A DNA stretch of 64,000 nt from M3007 sp033764075 (GCA_033764075.1 JANRJH010000054.1:13167-77166), one strand, 5' to 3'. Counted from the stretch's first letter, positions 40,124 to 49,746 are shown. The notes: a model not told the origin generated them from the sequence alone. Numbers and translations: made by a program.

Positions 40124-42844
40124 ATGGCTTTGCAGTGGGTATTGCTCATTTGTCTGTTGTACGTCGGGTTCCTGTTCCTGACCGCCTGGTGGGTCGACCG
40201 CCGTACCGGCAGGGGCAACAACATTGTGGCCAACCCCTACGTATACAGCCTGTCGCTGGCCGTGTATTGCACCGCCTGGACCTTTTTCGGCTCCGTAGGG
40301 CGCGCTTCCGTTTCGGGACTCAGCTTTCTGACCACGTACCTGGGCCCTGTGCTGGCGGTGCCACTGTGGTGGCTGGTGTTGCGCAAGATGATCCTCATTT
40401 CCAAACAACAGCGCATCACCTCCATCGCCGACTTCATCTCGGCGCGTTACGGCAAGAGCACATTGCTGGGTGTAGTGGTCACCCTGATTGCCGTGCTGGG
40501 CATCGTGCCCTACATTTCGATCCAGCTCAAAGCCATCGCCGCGGGCATCGACGTGCTCACGGGACTGCCACACGCCTACCGACAGGCCGGCGTACCGGTG
40601 TGGCAGGATGTAGCGTTCTGGTCGGCCGTGTCGCTGGCGCTGTTCACCGGGCTGTTTGGCACCCGTAAACTGGACCCCAACGAGCAACACGAAGGCCTGA
40701 CGGCGGCCATCGCATTTGAGTCTATGGTCAAGCTGCTGGCCTTTCTGATCGTAGGCTTTTTCATCACTTTTCATTTATACGACGGGTTTGGGGACGTTTT
40801 TGCCCGCGCGGCTGTCGAGCCGAACACCCGCCGGTTGTTGCGGTTGTCCGATTCGGGCGTAACGCCGTTTTCGTGGACCATGCTGATGCTCTTGTCCGGG
40901 CTCGCTATTTTTCTCCTGCCCCGCCAGTTTCACATGGGGGTTGTGGAGAATACCCGGCCGGGTCATGTGCGGACCGCCATGTGGCTGTTTCCTTTGTACC
41001 TGTTGTTGATCAACATCTTTGTGATGCCCATCGCACTGGCGGGACGGCTGGAGCTGGGCGACACGGTGGATCCGGACACCTACGTGCTGAGCGTCCCGCT
41101 GGCGCACGGCGCCCGGGGCATTGCACTGCTGGCATTTATGGGCGGCTTTTCGGCGGCTACGAGCATGGTGATTGTGTCGACCACGGCGCTCTCGATCATG
41201 CTGAGCAACCACGTGGTTGTGCCCTTGCTGCTGCGCGGCAGCATACTGGGCCGCGAGCCGCACGTAGGTGCGTCGGCGCGCCTGCTCGACATCCGTCGGG
41301 TGAGCATCATCGGCGTTTTGCTGCTGGCCTACGCCTACCTGCGGGCGGTGAGCGGTTCGTACAGCCTGGTTTCGGTGGGTCTCACTTCGTTCACTGCCGT
41401 TGCACAGTTTGCGCCCGCAGCCCTCGGCGGCATGTATTGGAAGCGGGCAACCCGGGCAGGCGCTATGGCCGGGTTGATCACCGGTTTCTGTATCTGGGCA
41501 TTCACTTTGCCCTTGCCGATCATCGCCGACGCCGGTTTCCTGGCGCGCCATTTTGAAACAGAGGGGTTGCTGGGTTGTCGCCTCCTGCGCCCGCATGCCC
41601 TCTTCGGCCTGGAGGGTCTCGATCCGGTGGGGCACAGCGCGTTCTGGAGCCTGCTGTTCAACTGCCTGATGTACGCGTGTGTCTCGCTCTGGACGCGCCC
41701 CAACACACTGAGCATCACGCAGGCCGACTTGTTTGTCAACATTTACCGGTATGTGGGCGATTCGTCGTTTTACCCCGTAGACCGCCGCGCCGCCACCAAG
41801 GACGTGTTGCAGGTGCTGAACCGGTTTTTGGGCGATGAGCGATGCCTGCAACTCGTACAGGAATTTGAGCGTCGGCACGAAAAAAGCCTCGGCCAGGCGG
41901 GCTTTGCGCCGGCCGAATTCATCCGTTTTGCCGAAACCCATCTGGCGGGCGCCATCGGTTCGGCGTCGGCACGCCTGGTTATGGAGAACATCGTGCAGGA
42001 GGAGCCCATTTCCTCCGAACAGGTCATGCAGGTGCTCGAGCGCACCCAGGAGGTGCTGCGGTATTCCAAAGAGCTGGAGTGGCACAGCGCCCAGTTGGAG
42101 ATCGCTACCAAACAGCTGAGCAACGCCAACAAGCGGCTCAAGGAGTTGGACCAGATGAAGGCTGAGTTCATCACCACCGTGACCCACGAATTGCGCACAC
42201 CCATCACCAGCATCAAAGCGTGGTCGAAAATTCTGCTGGACTATCGCGACACCCTCAGCGAAGCGCAAAAAGTGGAGTACCTGCAAATTCTCATCACCGA
42301 AAGCGACCGCATCGCACGCCTGATCAACCAGGTGCTCGATCTGGAGAAGCTGACCTACATCCAAAAAACAGATAACCAGCCCATTCCGATCGGCGCACTC
42401 GTGCAAAGTGTTTACACAACCATGATCCCGCTCATGGAGGGCAAAGGCATCGAACACCGCCTGCTGCTGCCGGAAAACGAGGTGGAGGTGTCCGGGCAGT
42501 CCGACCAGCTCAAACAAATTTTGCTCAACCTGTTGTCCAATGCCATTAAGTTTGTGCCGGCGACCGGCGGCGCCATCACCGTCGCCGTGCACGCAGACGC
42601 CGAAAACCGGCTGGCAAACGTGCAGGTGAAGGACAATGGCCCCGGTGTGCCGGCTGCCTTACAGGAGCATATTTTTGAAAAATTCACCCAGGTATCCACC
42701 GCCGAAAGCGGCAAACCCGACGGCAGCGGGCTAGGTCTGCACATCAGCCGCCTCATCGCCGAACAGCACGGAGGCACCCTGAGGGTGAACAGCCGGGCCG
42801 GTGAAGGCGCCGAGTTTGTGCTGGCGCTTCCCACCATGGCCTGA
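40124..42844 (+). CDS. Sodium:solute symporter fused to a histidine kinase
   Basis: A 906-residue fusion of the CbrA type. Residues 1 to about 530 form a 13-helix SSS symporter (VYSLSLAVYCTAWTFFGSVG, ITSIADFISARYGKS). Residues 535-620 are a STAC-like linker (RFLGDERCLQLVQEFERRHE ... LAGAIGSASARLVMENIV). After a coiled coil comes HisKA with His688 in FITTVTHELRTPITS, and an ATPase domain with NLLSNAIKFVP and DGSGLGLHISRLIAEQHGG. No PAS domain is seen. In CbrA the transport part helps detect the nutrient. No response regulator gene is adjacent. TTG at 40118 is another possible start. Confidence 0.93.
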   Translation: MALQWVLLICLLYVGFLFLTAWWVDRRTGRGNNIVANPYVYSLSLAVYCTAWTFFGSVGRASVSGLSFLTTYLGPVLAVPLWWLVLRKMILISKQQRITSIADFISARYGKSTLLGVVVTLIAVLGIVPYISIQLKAIAAGIDVLTGLPHAYRQAGVPVWQDVAFWSAVSLALFTGLFGTRKLDPNEQHEGLTAAIAFESMVKLLAFLIVGFFITFHLYDGFGDVFARAAVEPNTRRLLRLSDSGVTPFSWTMLMLLSGLAIFLLPRQFHMGVVENTRPGHVRTAMWLFPLYLLLINIFVMPIALAGRLELGDTVDPDTYVLSVPLAHGARGIALLAFMGGFSAATSMVIVSTTALSIMLSNHVVVPLLLRGSILGREPHVGASARLLDIRRVSIIGVLLLAYAYLRAVSGSYSLVSVGLTSFTAVAQFAPAALGGMYWKRATRAGAMAGLITGFCIWAFTLPLPIIADAGFLARHFETEGLLGCRLLRPHALFGLEGLDPVGHSAFWSLLFNCLMYACVSLWTRPNTLSITQADLFVNIYRYVGDSSFYPVDRRAATKDVLQVLNRFLGDERCLQLVQEFERRHEKSLGQAGFAPAEFIRFAETHLAGAIGSASARLVMENIVQEEPISSEQVMQVLERTQEVLRYSKELEWHSAQLEIATKQLSNANKRLKELDQMKAEFITTVTHELRTPITSIKAWSKILLDYRDTLSEAQKVEYLQILITESDRIARLINQVLDLEKLTYIQKTDNQPIPIGALVQSVYTTMIPLMEGKGIEHRLLLPENEVEVSGQSDQLKQILLNLLSNAIKFVPATGGAITVAVHADAENRLANVQVKDNGPGVPAALQEHIFEKFTQVSTAESGKPDGSGLGLHISRLIAEQHGGTLRVNSRAGEGAEFVLALPTMA

Positions 42845-42930
42845 CTTCCCGGAAGGGTATTCAAGGTTTACCGCCGTTGCGTTTGCATCGTTGAACCGAG
42901 AGCCCCGATTCGCACCTTTAATTTTTATCC

Positions 42931-43908
42931 ATGCAAGCACTCGTACTGACAGACATAGGCCACCCCCTGGAATGGCAGACCGATTACCATGAACCGGAAC
43001 CCTGCCCCGGCGAGGTGGTCGTTTCGATACACGCGGCCGCGCTGAACTCCAGGGATGTATGGATCAGCAAAGGGCAATACGCCAAAATCCGCCTGCCCTG
43101 CATCCTTGGCAGCGACGGCGCCGGAACGCTGGACGGGCGTCCGGTACTCATCAACCCCTCGATGAATTGGGGAAACACAACCCGGTTCCAGAGCCCCGAT
43201 TTCGAAATTTTAGGCATGCCGCGCAACGGCACCTTCGCCCAGCGGGTGGCCGTACCCCGCCGGCAGGTGTACGACATGCCCGCGCACCTCACCTTCGAAC
43301 AGGCCGCTGCCCTGCCCCTGGCCGGCCTGACCGCCTGGCGAACCCTGGCCACCCGCTGCCGTCTGCGCCAAGGGGAGCGTGTGCTGATCACCGGCATCGG
43401 CGGCGGGGTGGCACTCATGGCCATGCAGTTCGCCCTGGCGGTGGGCGCCGAGGTGTGGGCAACTTCCGGCAGCCCTGAAAAGATGGCCCGCGCCCGCGCC
43501 CTCGGCGCCGCCGGCGGTGCCAACTACAAAGACCCGGATTGGGCCAAACAATTGAAAAGTACGGCCGGCGGGTTCGACGTGGTCATTGACTCCGGTGGCG
43601 GCCCGGGGTTTGCTGAACTGCCCGGCATCTGCAATCCGGGCGCACGCATCGGTGTGTACGGTGGCACGGCCGGTAAAATAAACGGGCTAAGCCCACAGAT
43701 CATCTTTTGGAAACAGCTCAGCATACTGGGCTCGACCATGGGCCACCGACGCGAATTTCAAACCATGCTCAACTTCGTGACACGCCACAAGATTGTGCCG
43801 GTGGTGGACAGCGTGCGCCCCATACCGGAGGCGCAGCATGCTTTTGACCGGATGGCTGGGGGAGCGCAGTTTGGGAAGCTGGTGGTGTCGGTCGTCGGTC
43901 GTCGGTAG
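42931..43908 (+). CDS. MDR-family quinone/alcohol oxidoreductase
   Basis: Medium-chain dehydrogenase of 325 residues. The N-terminal GroES-like half has VSIHAAALNSRDVWISKGQY and LGSDGAGTLDGRPV; the NAD(P) fold has GERVLITGIGGGVALMAMQFA and LGAAGGANYKDPDW. Structural-zinc cysteines are missing, so it is closer to zinc-free quinone oxidoreductases. The last residues (VVSVVGRR) and the TAG stop are encoded inside a 7-base repeat array, so the original end of the gene may have been replaced by the repeat. It stands alone on its strand. Confidence 0.88.
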   Translation: MQALVLTDIGHPLEWQTDYHEPEPCPGEVVVSIHAAALNSRDVWISKGQYAKIRLPCILGSDGAGTLDGRPVLINPSMNWGNTTRFQSPDFEILGMPRNGTFAQRVAVPRRQVYDMPAHLTFEQAAALPLAGLTAWRTLATRCRLRQGERVLITGIGGGVALMAMQFALAVGAEVWATSGSPEKMARARALGAAGGANYKDPDWAKQLKSTAGGFDVVIDSGGGPGFAELPGICNPGARIGVYGGTAGKINGLSPQIIFWKQLSILGSTMGHRREFQTMLNFVTRHKIVPVVDSVRPIPEAQHAFDRMAGGAQFGKLVVSVVGRR

Positions 43909-43962
43909 TCGGTAGTCGGTAGTCGGTCGTCGGTCGTCGGTCGTCGGTCGTCGGCTGTCGGC
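43886..43962. repeat. Tandem 7-base repeat array (GTCGGTC/GTCGGTA type)
   Basis: About eleven units of a 7-base motif (GTCGTCG and GTCGGTA forms) in the same orientation as the array at 12209-12276. It starts inside the MDR dehydrogenase reading frame and supplies its stop codon. The rest of the gap up to 44373 holds another hairpin element and a second array, and no gene. Confidence 0.85.
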
Positions 43963-44040
43963 CGATACATTTGGAATGCGACCATTCACCCCAGCCGTTC
44001 CCGCTTTGAACCAACGCATTTCCCCGTATGCATGGCAGAA

Positions 44041-44124
44041 GCCCACCTAAGCCCCGTAGGGGCGGCCTTCTTGTAGCCTTGGGTGGAACGTGCATGTAGA
44101 TACGCCGTAGGCGTGGCATTATAA
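44041..44124. repeat. Intergenic element with GCCCCGTAGGGGC and ACGCCGTAGGCGT hairpins
   Basis: Two short palindromes (GCCCCGTAGGGGC at 44051-44063 and ACGCCGTAGGCGT at 44102-44114) are enclosed by CCCACCTAAG and CCTTGGGTGG, which can also pair. The form resembles the dispersed CGTAGG-type elements found in many Bacteroidota genomes. Only one copy lies in this window. Confidence 0.6.
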
Positions 44125-44331
44125 ACAGCGCACGCGAGGAAATGTAAAGTCAAGTTCACCATATTTAACCTCAAATATGGTCAGAACAGGATCCGCGGGT
44201 ATTCAAGGGGGGATTTCATTCCCTACTCTCATTTAAAAGGTTTATCAACGTTTGTTTGTCAGGCAATACTGTTTGGTATTGCATAAAACCACCCAACCAA
44301 ATCCATCCACCAAACGCCCTCCCCCACTCCC

Positions 44332-44373
44332 CCACTCGACACTCGACACTCGACATTCGACATTCGACACTCG
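44332..44373. repeat. Tandem 7-base repeat array (ACTCGAC type), abutting a stop codon
   Basis: Six units of CACTCGA/CATTCGA stand next to each other. The array ends at 44373, and the stop codon of the minus-strand lipoprotein gene begins at 44374-44376. Reverse-complement copies of the same motif occur at 60499-60532 and 63848-63895. Confidence 0.85.
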
Positions 44374-45015
44374 CTACTGCAAGGCCACACACTTATACTC
44401 TGACTTCCGCGTCAGCGAGCGGTTTCCAAAGTCATATAAACGCCTTTCCGCCCATCCGGTGCGCAGCCCGGAGGCTTCCCACTCGGTTTGTTGCGGGCAA
44501 TCGGGCAGCGAGTCGATCTGCGCGGGATCCACCGGGAAGTAGTACCACAGTTTGCCGTTGTAGCTGATGAGGAGCGTATCGGCGTAAACGGACCGGAATT
44601 GGATCATCCGTTTTTGCAGGTCGAAGATGGCCACCTCTCTACCGCTGGGCCCGGTGCCGATGTCGATAAAGGCCTTGTTCCGGTTTATGCCCTGAAAGTA
44701 GGCGCCGTCTTCCATCGGAATGGAGTAGGTGATCGCGCCGCTGTCAAGTGGTGTAACAAAGACTTTTTCCCCGGGTGACTGGCTGTTCTCCCGGATGCGG
44801 ATGCGGTAGCCCTGGTAGGTCAGTTGTTTTTCGCCTTCGGGTGTGATCTCCATGGTGGCGCGTTCGGCCCCTTCAATTCCGTACAGGGTATCGACAGGGC
44901 CACTGGCTACAGCGTCTGCCGAGGTGTCTGTTTGGACGCCTGGTTCTGTGGAATTGTTGCGGCAGGCGGCAAAAAGCAACAGCGCTGCCAGAGCAGTCAG
45001 GGTGATATTTCTCAT
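44374..45015 (-). CDS. Lipoprotein of unknown function
   Basis: Predicted lipoprotein of 213 residues: MRNITLTALAALLLFAAC places Cys18 at the lipobox, followed by a Ser/Thr/Asp-rich tether. The globular part (TMEITPEGEKQLTYQGYRIRIRE ... YFPVDPAQIDSLPDCPQQTEWEASG) is not recognised. Two further cysteines (DCPQQ and YKCVALQ near the end) might form a disulfide. In-frame ATG at 45024 is an alternative start. A 7-base array touches its 3' end and REP-like hairpins lie upstream. Confidence 0.72.
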   Translation of the reverse strand: MRNITLTALAALLLFAACRNNSTEPGVQTDTSADAVASGPVDTLYGIEGAERATMEITPEGEKQLTYQGYRIRIRENSQSPGEKVFVTPLDSGAITYSIPMEDGAYFQGINRNKAFIDIGTGPSGREVAIFDLQKRMIQFRSVYADTLLISYNGKLWYYFPVDPAQIDSLPDCPQQTEWEASGLRTGWAERRLYDFGNRSLTRKSEYKCVALQ

Positions 45016-45048
45016 GACAGTCATGTGTGTGTTGGTTACTTTTTTCAA

Positions 45049-45158
45049 CGAGGCGATGGCTACGAGCCATCGCCTCGCTTTGATGCTTCATTTTGGACAG
45101 CGAGGCGATGGCTGCGAGCCATCGCCGCGCTTTGAATGGCTGCGAGCCATCGCCGCGC
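45049..45158. repeat. REP-like hairpin cluster (GCGATGGCTNCGAGCCATCGC)
   Basis: Three copies of a hairpin with arms GCGATGGCT and AGCCATCGC occur at 45049-45077, 45100-45130 and 45136-45158 (the last lacks the left end). Spacers are short and differ. They lie between the TolC-like gene and the lipoprotein gene, both read on the minus strand, and may end transcription from the efflux operon or protect its mRNA. Confidence 0.8.
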
Positions 45159-45184
45159 TTCTTCAAGGGGCAAAGAAAAGGAAT

Positions 45185-46573
45185 TTACCAGCCTCCGCCA
45201 AGCGCGCGGTAGAGCCGCACCAAGGCGTCCATGCGTTCGCGCTGGGTAGCGGAGAGTTGTAGTTGTGCATCAAACAGATTATTCTCCTGAATAATCACTT
45301 CCAGGTAAGAGGTATAACCAAAGTCGTACCGGGCACGGGAGAGTTCCAGGGCCTTTTCCGCCGCATCCACCCGCCGTTTTCGTTGTACAATTTCTTCTTC
45401 GACGTTGATGCGGGCGTTCAGCGCATTTTCCACTTCAGCGAGCGCGATGAGCATGGTCTGTTCAAACTCCCTGGCCAGGGCATCGGTGCGTTGCTGCTCC
45501 ACCTCCACCTGCATTTTGTTTCTGCGAAACTGAAAAATGGGCCCGGCCAGTCCACCGAAGCCATTTGCGTAAGCGGACTCGCCACTCACAAAACTGCTCA
45601 GTTGCGGGCTGGCCAGCCCGAGCACCCCCGTCAGCGTAAAACTGGGATACAGGTTGGCCGTGGCGACCCCTATGCGCTCGAACTGGGCAGCCAGCGCCAG
45701 CTCGGCGGCGCGCACGTCGGGCCGGCGCTGCAGCAACTGGGAGGGTAGCCCCTCCGGCACTGTGTCCGGCATGCGCTGGGCGAACAAGTCCTCGCCCTGG
45801 TTCACCGCCCCGGGATACTCGCCCATCAGGATGTGCAGGGCGTTTTCTACGGTCACGATCTGCCGCCGCAGGCCGGGGATCAGCGCCGCCACATCCGCTT
45901 CCTGCTGGATGGCCTGCAGCTTGTCCACTTCAGAGATGTAACCGGTGTCGAAACGCGCCGTCAGGATTTCCGTATAGCGCTGCCTGCTGAGCAGGGTCGA
46001 CTCGGCGATGCGCAAGCGGTTGTTCAGGTCGCACAACAGGAAGTACTGGGAGGCCGCTTCGGCTACCAGTCCGAGTTGCAGGGCGTTGCGATTCTCACCA
46101 ACGGAGAGGTAGGCCAGCTGAGCGGATCGGGAGGCGCGGCGCAACTTGCCCCACAGGTCGACCTCCCAGGTCATAAAACCCTCCGTGCGCACCAGTCCGC
46201 CGTCTACAGCGGCCGCCACCGCCCGTGCGTTTTGGCCGGCAGCGCCACCACCGCCGGCAGCCTCGTACCCAAAGCCCGGATACTGAAATGTTTTAACGAT
46301 CCCTGCCTGCAAGCGAGCCTCCTCCAAACGGGCGGTGGCTGCCATCAGGTCGAGGTTATTCTCCAGGGTGGAGCGGATGATGTTTTGCAGGACCGTATCC
46401 TGAAAGACGTCGAACCACTGGAGCAGCTCGCCGGTGTCCGACGTGGTGGCGTAAGAAAAAGAGTCGGGCAACGCCATTTCGGGCGGCGTGTAGTTTGGGC
46501 CTACCTTGCACTGCCACAACAGCATGCTGAGGAGGAACAGCAAAATTGCCCATGCGCTAAGAAAAGGCCTCAT
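45185..46573 (-). CDS. Outer-membrane efflux lipoprotein, TolC/NodT family
   Basis: Outer-membrane channel of 462 residues for the RND pump just upstream. The lipobox region MLLWQCKVGPNYTPPE is that of OprM/NodT-type proteins, and the chain has two repeated helical halves (ATARLEEARLQAGIVKT; QRRPDVRAAELALAAQFERIGVATANLYPSFTLTG). Its ATG overlaps the RND stop codon by four bases (ATGA), so translation is coupled. With the RND and adaptor genes it forms a complete tripartite efflux operon. REP-like hairpins follow. Confidence 0.93.
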   Translation of the reverse strand: MRPFLSAWAILLFLLSMLLWQCKVGPNYTPPEMALPDSFSYATTSDTGELLQWFDVFQDTVLQNIIRSTLENNLDLMAATARLEEARLQAGIVKTFQYPGFGYEAAGGGGAAGQNARAVAAAVDGGLVRTEGFMTWEVDLWGKLRRASRSAQLAYLSVGENRNALQLGLVAEAASQYFLLCDLNNRLRIAESTLLSRQRYTEILTARFDTGYISEVDKLQAIQQEADVAALIPGLRRQIVTVENALHILMGEYPGAVNQGEDLFAQRMPDTVPEGLPSQLLQRRPDVRAAELALAAQFERIGVATANLYPSFTLTGVLGLASPQLSSFVSGESAYANGFGGLAGPIFQFRRNKMQVEVEQQRTDALAREFEQTMLIALAEVENALNARINVEEEIVQRKRRVDAAEKALELSRARYDFGYTSYLEVIIQENNLFDAQLQLSATQRERMDALVRLYRALGGGW

Positions 46574-49500
46574 GCGTGGTGGTCGTTTTCGTGAGGGGTT
46601 TCGGTGGGTGGCGCGGGCGGTGTTTTGGGTTTGCCTTTGGCGGCGAGCAACGTGTAAAAAGCCGGGATGAGGATCACCCCGATGATGGTGGCCACCAGCA
46701 TCCCGCTGAACACAGCCATGCCCATCACCTTGCGCGCCTCCGCGCCGGCGCCGGTGGCGCGCAACAGGGGCACTACCCCCAGAATAAAGGCGAAAGAGGT
46801 CATGAGGATGGGCCGGAAGCGCAGGCGCGCGCCTTCCAGGGCGGCCTGTAAAGGCGTGAGCCCCTCCTGCTCCTGTTTCATCTTGGCAAACTCAACGATC
46901 AGGATGGCGTTTTTGGCGTTCAGGCCTATGAGCATGACCAGGCCGATCTGTGCAAAGACGTTATTCACGAACGATGGAGAGCTTAGGCCGGCCAGGTAGA
47001 GGCCCAGAAAAGCGCCCATCGCAGCCCACGGGGTGCCGAGCAATACGCTGAACGGCAGCGACCAACTCTCGTACTGGGCGGCGAGAATGAGGAACACAAA
47101 CAGGAGAGCCATACCAAACACGGCGGCGCCCTGTCCTTCAGCCGCTTTTTCCTGGTACGACATGTTGCTCCAGGCGATGTTGCAATTGGGCGAAAGCACT
47201 TTGTCCGCAGTCTCTTCCAGGGCTTTCAACGCCTGGGAGGAGCTGTATCCGGGTGCCGGCACGCCGGTGATCTCGGCCGACCGATATACGTTGAAACGAT
47301 TAATGTACGAAGGGCCGCTGGATTCTTCCACGTGACACAGCGTACCCAGGTTAACCATATTGCCCTTGCTGTCGCGTACAAAGAGCTGCTTTAGGTCCTG
47401 CGGGTTTGAACGGAACGGCGCATCCGCCTGCACGTATGTTTTATACTGGCGCCCAAAGGCAACAAAGTTATTCACGTACGCCCCGCCGAGCATGGTAGAG
47501 ATGGTGGCGTTCACGTCGTTGATGCTCAGCCCCAGTTTCTGCACCTTGTCTTTGTCAACCACAATCCGCTTCTGCGGTACATTGGCGCGGTACAAGCTCA
47601 TTGCATAGCCAATCTCTGGTCTTTTGGAGGCTTCGCTGATGAACGCCTGCACCTGCTCGGCCAGGAACTGCGGCGACTGACCGGAGCGATCCTGCACCAT
47701 CAGGGAGAAGCCGGCCGACGTGCCCAGTCCGGGAATGGGGGGGGGCGCAAATGCCACAACCGTAGCCTCGTTGATGTGCGCACGCATAAGCTTGTTGGTC
47801 CGGGCAATCAGCTCAGCTGCCGTGTGGTGGCGGTGGTGCCAGTTTTCCAGCGAGATGAACACCACGGCGGCATTGGGCGTGGTGGTACCGGACAGGAAAC
47901 TGTTGCCATCAACAACCGTAACCGACTGGATGCCCTCGATTTCTTTCAACAGAGACTCCACCTTGCGGGTGACCGCCTTGGTGCGCTCCAGCGATGCCGC
48001 GTCGGGCAACTGAACGGCCATCATGTAATATCCTTCGTCCTCCTCAGGCACAAACCCGGAAGGCACACGAGTGGCCAGCACGTACGTGGCCAGCACAATG
48101 CCGGCCAGGCAAAGCACGGCCAGTATGGGCTTACGGGCGAAAAAGCCGGCGACGGCCATGTACCGATCCGTAAACCAATCGAACACGCGATTGAAACCCC
48201 TGAAAAAGACACCCAGGGGTCCCTTTTGTTCCCGGGCCGGCCTCAGCATCAGGGCGCTGAGCGCCGGACTGAGCGTGAGCGCGTTGAACGCCGAAACGGC
48301 TACTGAAATGGCGATGGTGATGGCAAATTGCTGGTACAACAACCCGGTAATGCCGCCGGTGAGCGCCACCGGAATGAACACCGCCGCCAGAATGACCGCG
48401 ATGGCCACCACCGGGCCGGCAACCTCTTTCATGGCCTTTCGGGTGGCCTCCAGAGGCGACAGTCCGTGCTCCATGTGGTGCATGACCGCCTCCACCACCA
48501 CAATGGCATCGTCAACCACCAGCCCGATGGCCAGCACCAGACCCAGCAGCGAGAGCGTATTGACGGAAAAACCCAGCAGCGGGAAAATGATGAACGTGCC
48601 AATGAGCGACACCGGCACCGTTAGCAGCGGTATAAACGTTGCCCTGAAATTTTGCAGGAAAATGAACACCACCAAAAGCACCAGAACCACCGCTTCCAGC
48701 AGCGTGTGGTTGATCTCCTCAATGCCGGCCGTAATCGCCTCCGTGGTGTCCAGCGACACTTTATAGTCCATTCCTTGCGGGAATCGCCCTTTGAGCGCCT
48801 CCATTTTTTCAAAGACGGTGTTGGCCACCTCCAGACCGTTGGAGCCCGGAACCTGATAGATGGCGATGGCTGCCGACGGAAGCCCGTCGATCCGGCTGGA
48901 GGCCGTGTAGTATTGGTTACCCAACTCGGTGCGGGCGACATCCCTGACCCGAATCTGCCCGCCGTTATCATTCGTTTTCAAAAGGATATTGCCAAACGCC
49001 TCCGCTTCCACCAACTGCTGTTGCAGCGTGGCTGTGTACGTATTCTGGTTGCCGGGCGCTGCCGGTTGCTCACCGAAAGAACCACCGGGAACGATGTTAC
49101 TCTGTTCCGAAATGGCCTTCATCACGTCGGCCGGCGTAAGCCCGAACGACGCCAGCCGGTCGGGCTGCAGCCAGATGCGCATGGCATATTCCGAACCGCC
49201 AAACATGGTCACGTCGCCGACACCTTTGATGCGCTTCAGCTCGTCAATGACGTTCAGGTAGGCGAAGTTATTGATGAACGAAGCCGAAAACGCATCCTCG
49301 GGGGAGTACAGGGAAATGATGAGCAGCGGAAAGGTGAGCGACTTTTTCACATTCACCCCCAGCTTGGTCACTTCCGGCGGAAGAAAAGGCGTGGCCGCCG
49401 ATACCCGGTTTTGGGTCAACATGTTGGCGTTGTCCAGGTTGGTGCCCACCTCAAAAGAGACCTGCAGGGTAGTGGCGCCGTTGCCGGCGTTGACCGACTT

Positions 49501-49734
49501 CATGTAGATCATTTCCTCCACACCGTTGACCTGCTGCTCCAGCGGGGCAGCCACCGACTTCTCCATGTCCAACGCGTTGGCGCCCGTATAAAACGCGGTG
49601 ACCTGTACCATGGGCGGCGTGATCTCCGGGTACTTGGACACCGGGATGCCGCGCAGGATCACCAGGCCCAGAATAACCATCAGGATGGACACCACCATGG
49701 CAAATATGGGCCTGTTGATAAAAAATGAACTCAT
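46570..49734 (-). CDS. RND multidrug efflux permease (HAE1 type)
   Basis: Inner-membrane proton-driven pump of 1054 residues, close to AcrB/MexB. There are twelve membrane helices in two halves. Helix 4 carries the Asp-Asp pair in GLVVDDAIVVVEAVMHH and helix 10 the Lys in GLNAKNAILIVEFAKMK, the proton relay. The porter domain starts with MVQVTAFYTGANALDMEKSV, and FYTLLAA lies near the end. HAE1 pumps export organic drugs, dyes or solvents. The adaptor gene is 12 bp upstream. No local regulator such as TetR is present. Confidence 0.96.
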   Translation of the reverse strand: MSSFFINRPIFAMVVSILMVILGLVILRGIPVSKYPEITPPMVQVTAFYTGANALDMEKSVAAPLEQQVNGVEEMIYMKSVNAGNGATTLQVSFEVGTNLDNANMLTQNRVSAATPFLPPEVTKLGVNVKKSLTFPLLIISLYSPEDAFSASFINNFAYLNVIDELKRIKGVGDVTMFGGSEYAMRIWLQPDRLASFGLTPADVMKAISEQSNIVPGGSFGEQPAAPGNQNTYTATLQQQLVEAEAFGNILLKTNDNGGQIRVRDVARTELGNQYYTASSRIDGLPSAAIAIYQVPGSNGLEVANTVFEKMEALKGRFPQGMDYKVSLDTTEAITAGIEEINHTLLEAVVLVLLVVFIFLQNFRATFIPLLTVPVSLIGTFIIFPLLGFSVNTLSLLGLVLAIGLVVDDAIVVVEAVMHHMEHGLSPLEATRKAMKEVAGPVVAIAVILAAVFIPVALTGGITGLLYQQFAITIAISVAVSAFNALTLSPALSALMLRPAREQKGPLGVFFRGFNRVFDWFTDRYMAVAGFFARKPILAVLCLAGIVLATYVLATRVPSGFVPEEDEGYYMMAVQLPDAASLERTKAVTRKVESLLKEIEGIQSVTVVDGNSFLSGTTTPNAAVVFISLENWHHRHHTAAELIARTNKLMRAHINEATVVAFAPPPIPGLGTSAGFSLMVQDRSGQSPQFLAEQVQAFISEASKRPEIGYAMSLYRANVPQKRIVVDKDKVQKLGLSINDVNATISTMLGGAYVNNFVAFGRQYKTYVQADAPFRSNPQDLKQLFVRDSKGNMVNLGTLCHVEESSGPSYINRFNVYRSAEITGVPAPGYSSSQALKALEETADKVLSPNCNIAWSNMSYQEKAAEGQGAAVFGMALLFVFLILAAQYESWSLPFSVLLGTPWAAMGAFLGLYLAGLSSPSFVNNVFAQIGLVMLIGLNAKNAILIVEFAKMKQEQEGLTPLQAALEGARLRFRPILMTSFAFILGVVPLLRATGAGAEARKVMGMAVFSGMLVATIIGVILIPAFYTLLAAKGKPKTPPAPPTETPHENDHHA

Positions 49735-49746
49735 ACCGTAACAGGT

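Noticed and set aside
40775..42592. Open frame of 605 codons opposite the symporter-kinase
   Set aside because: Antisense shadow of a gene with clear transport and kinase motifs.
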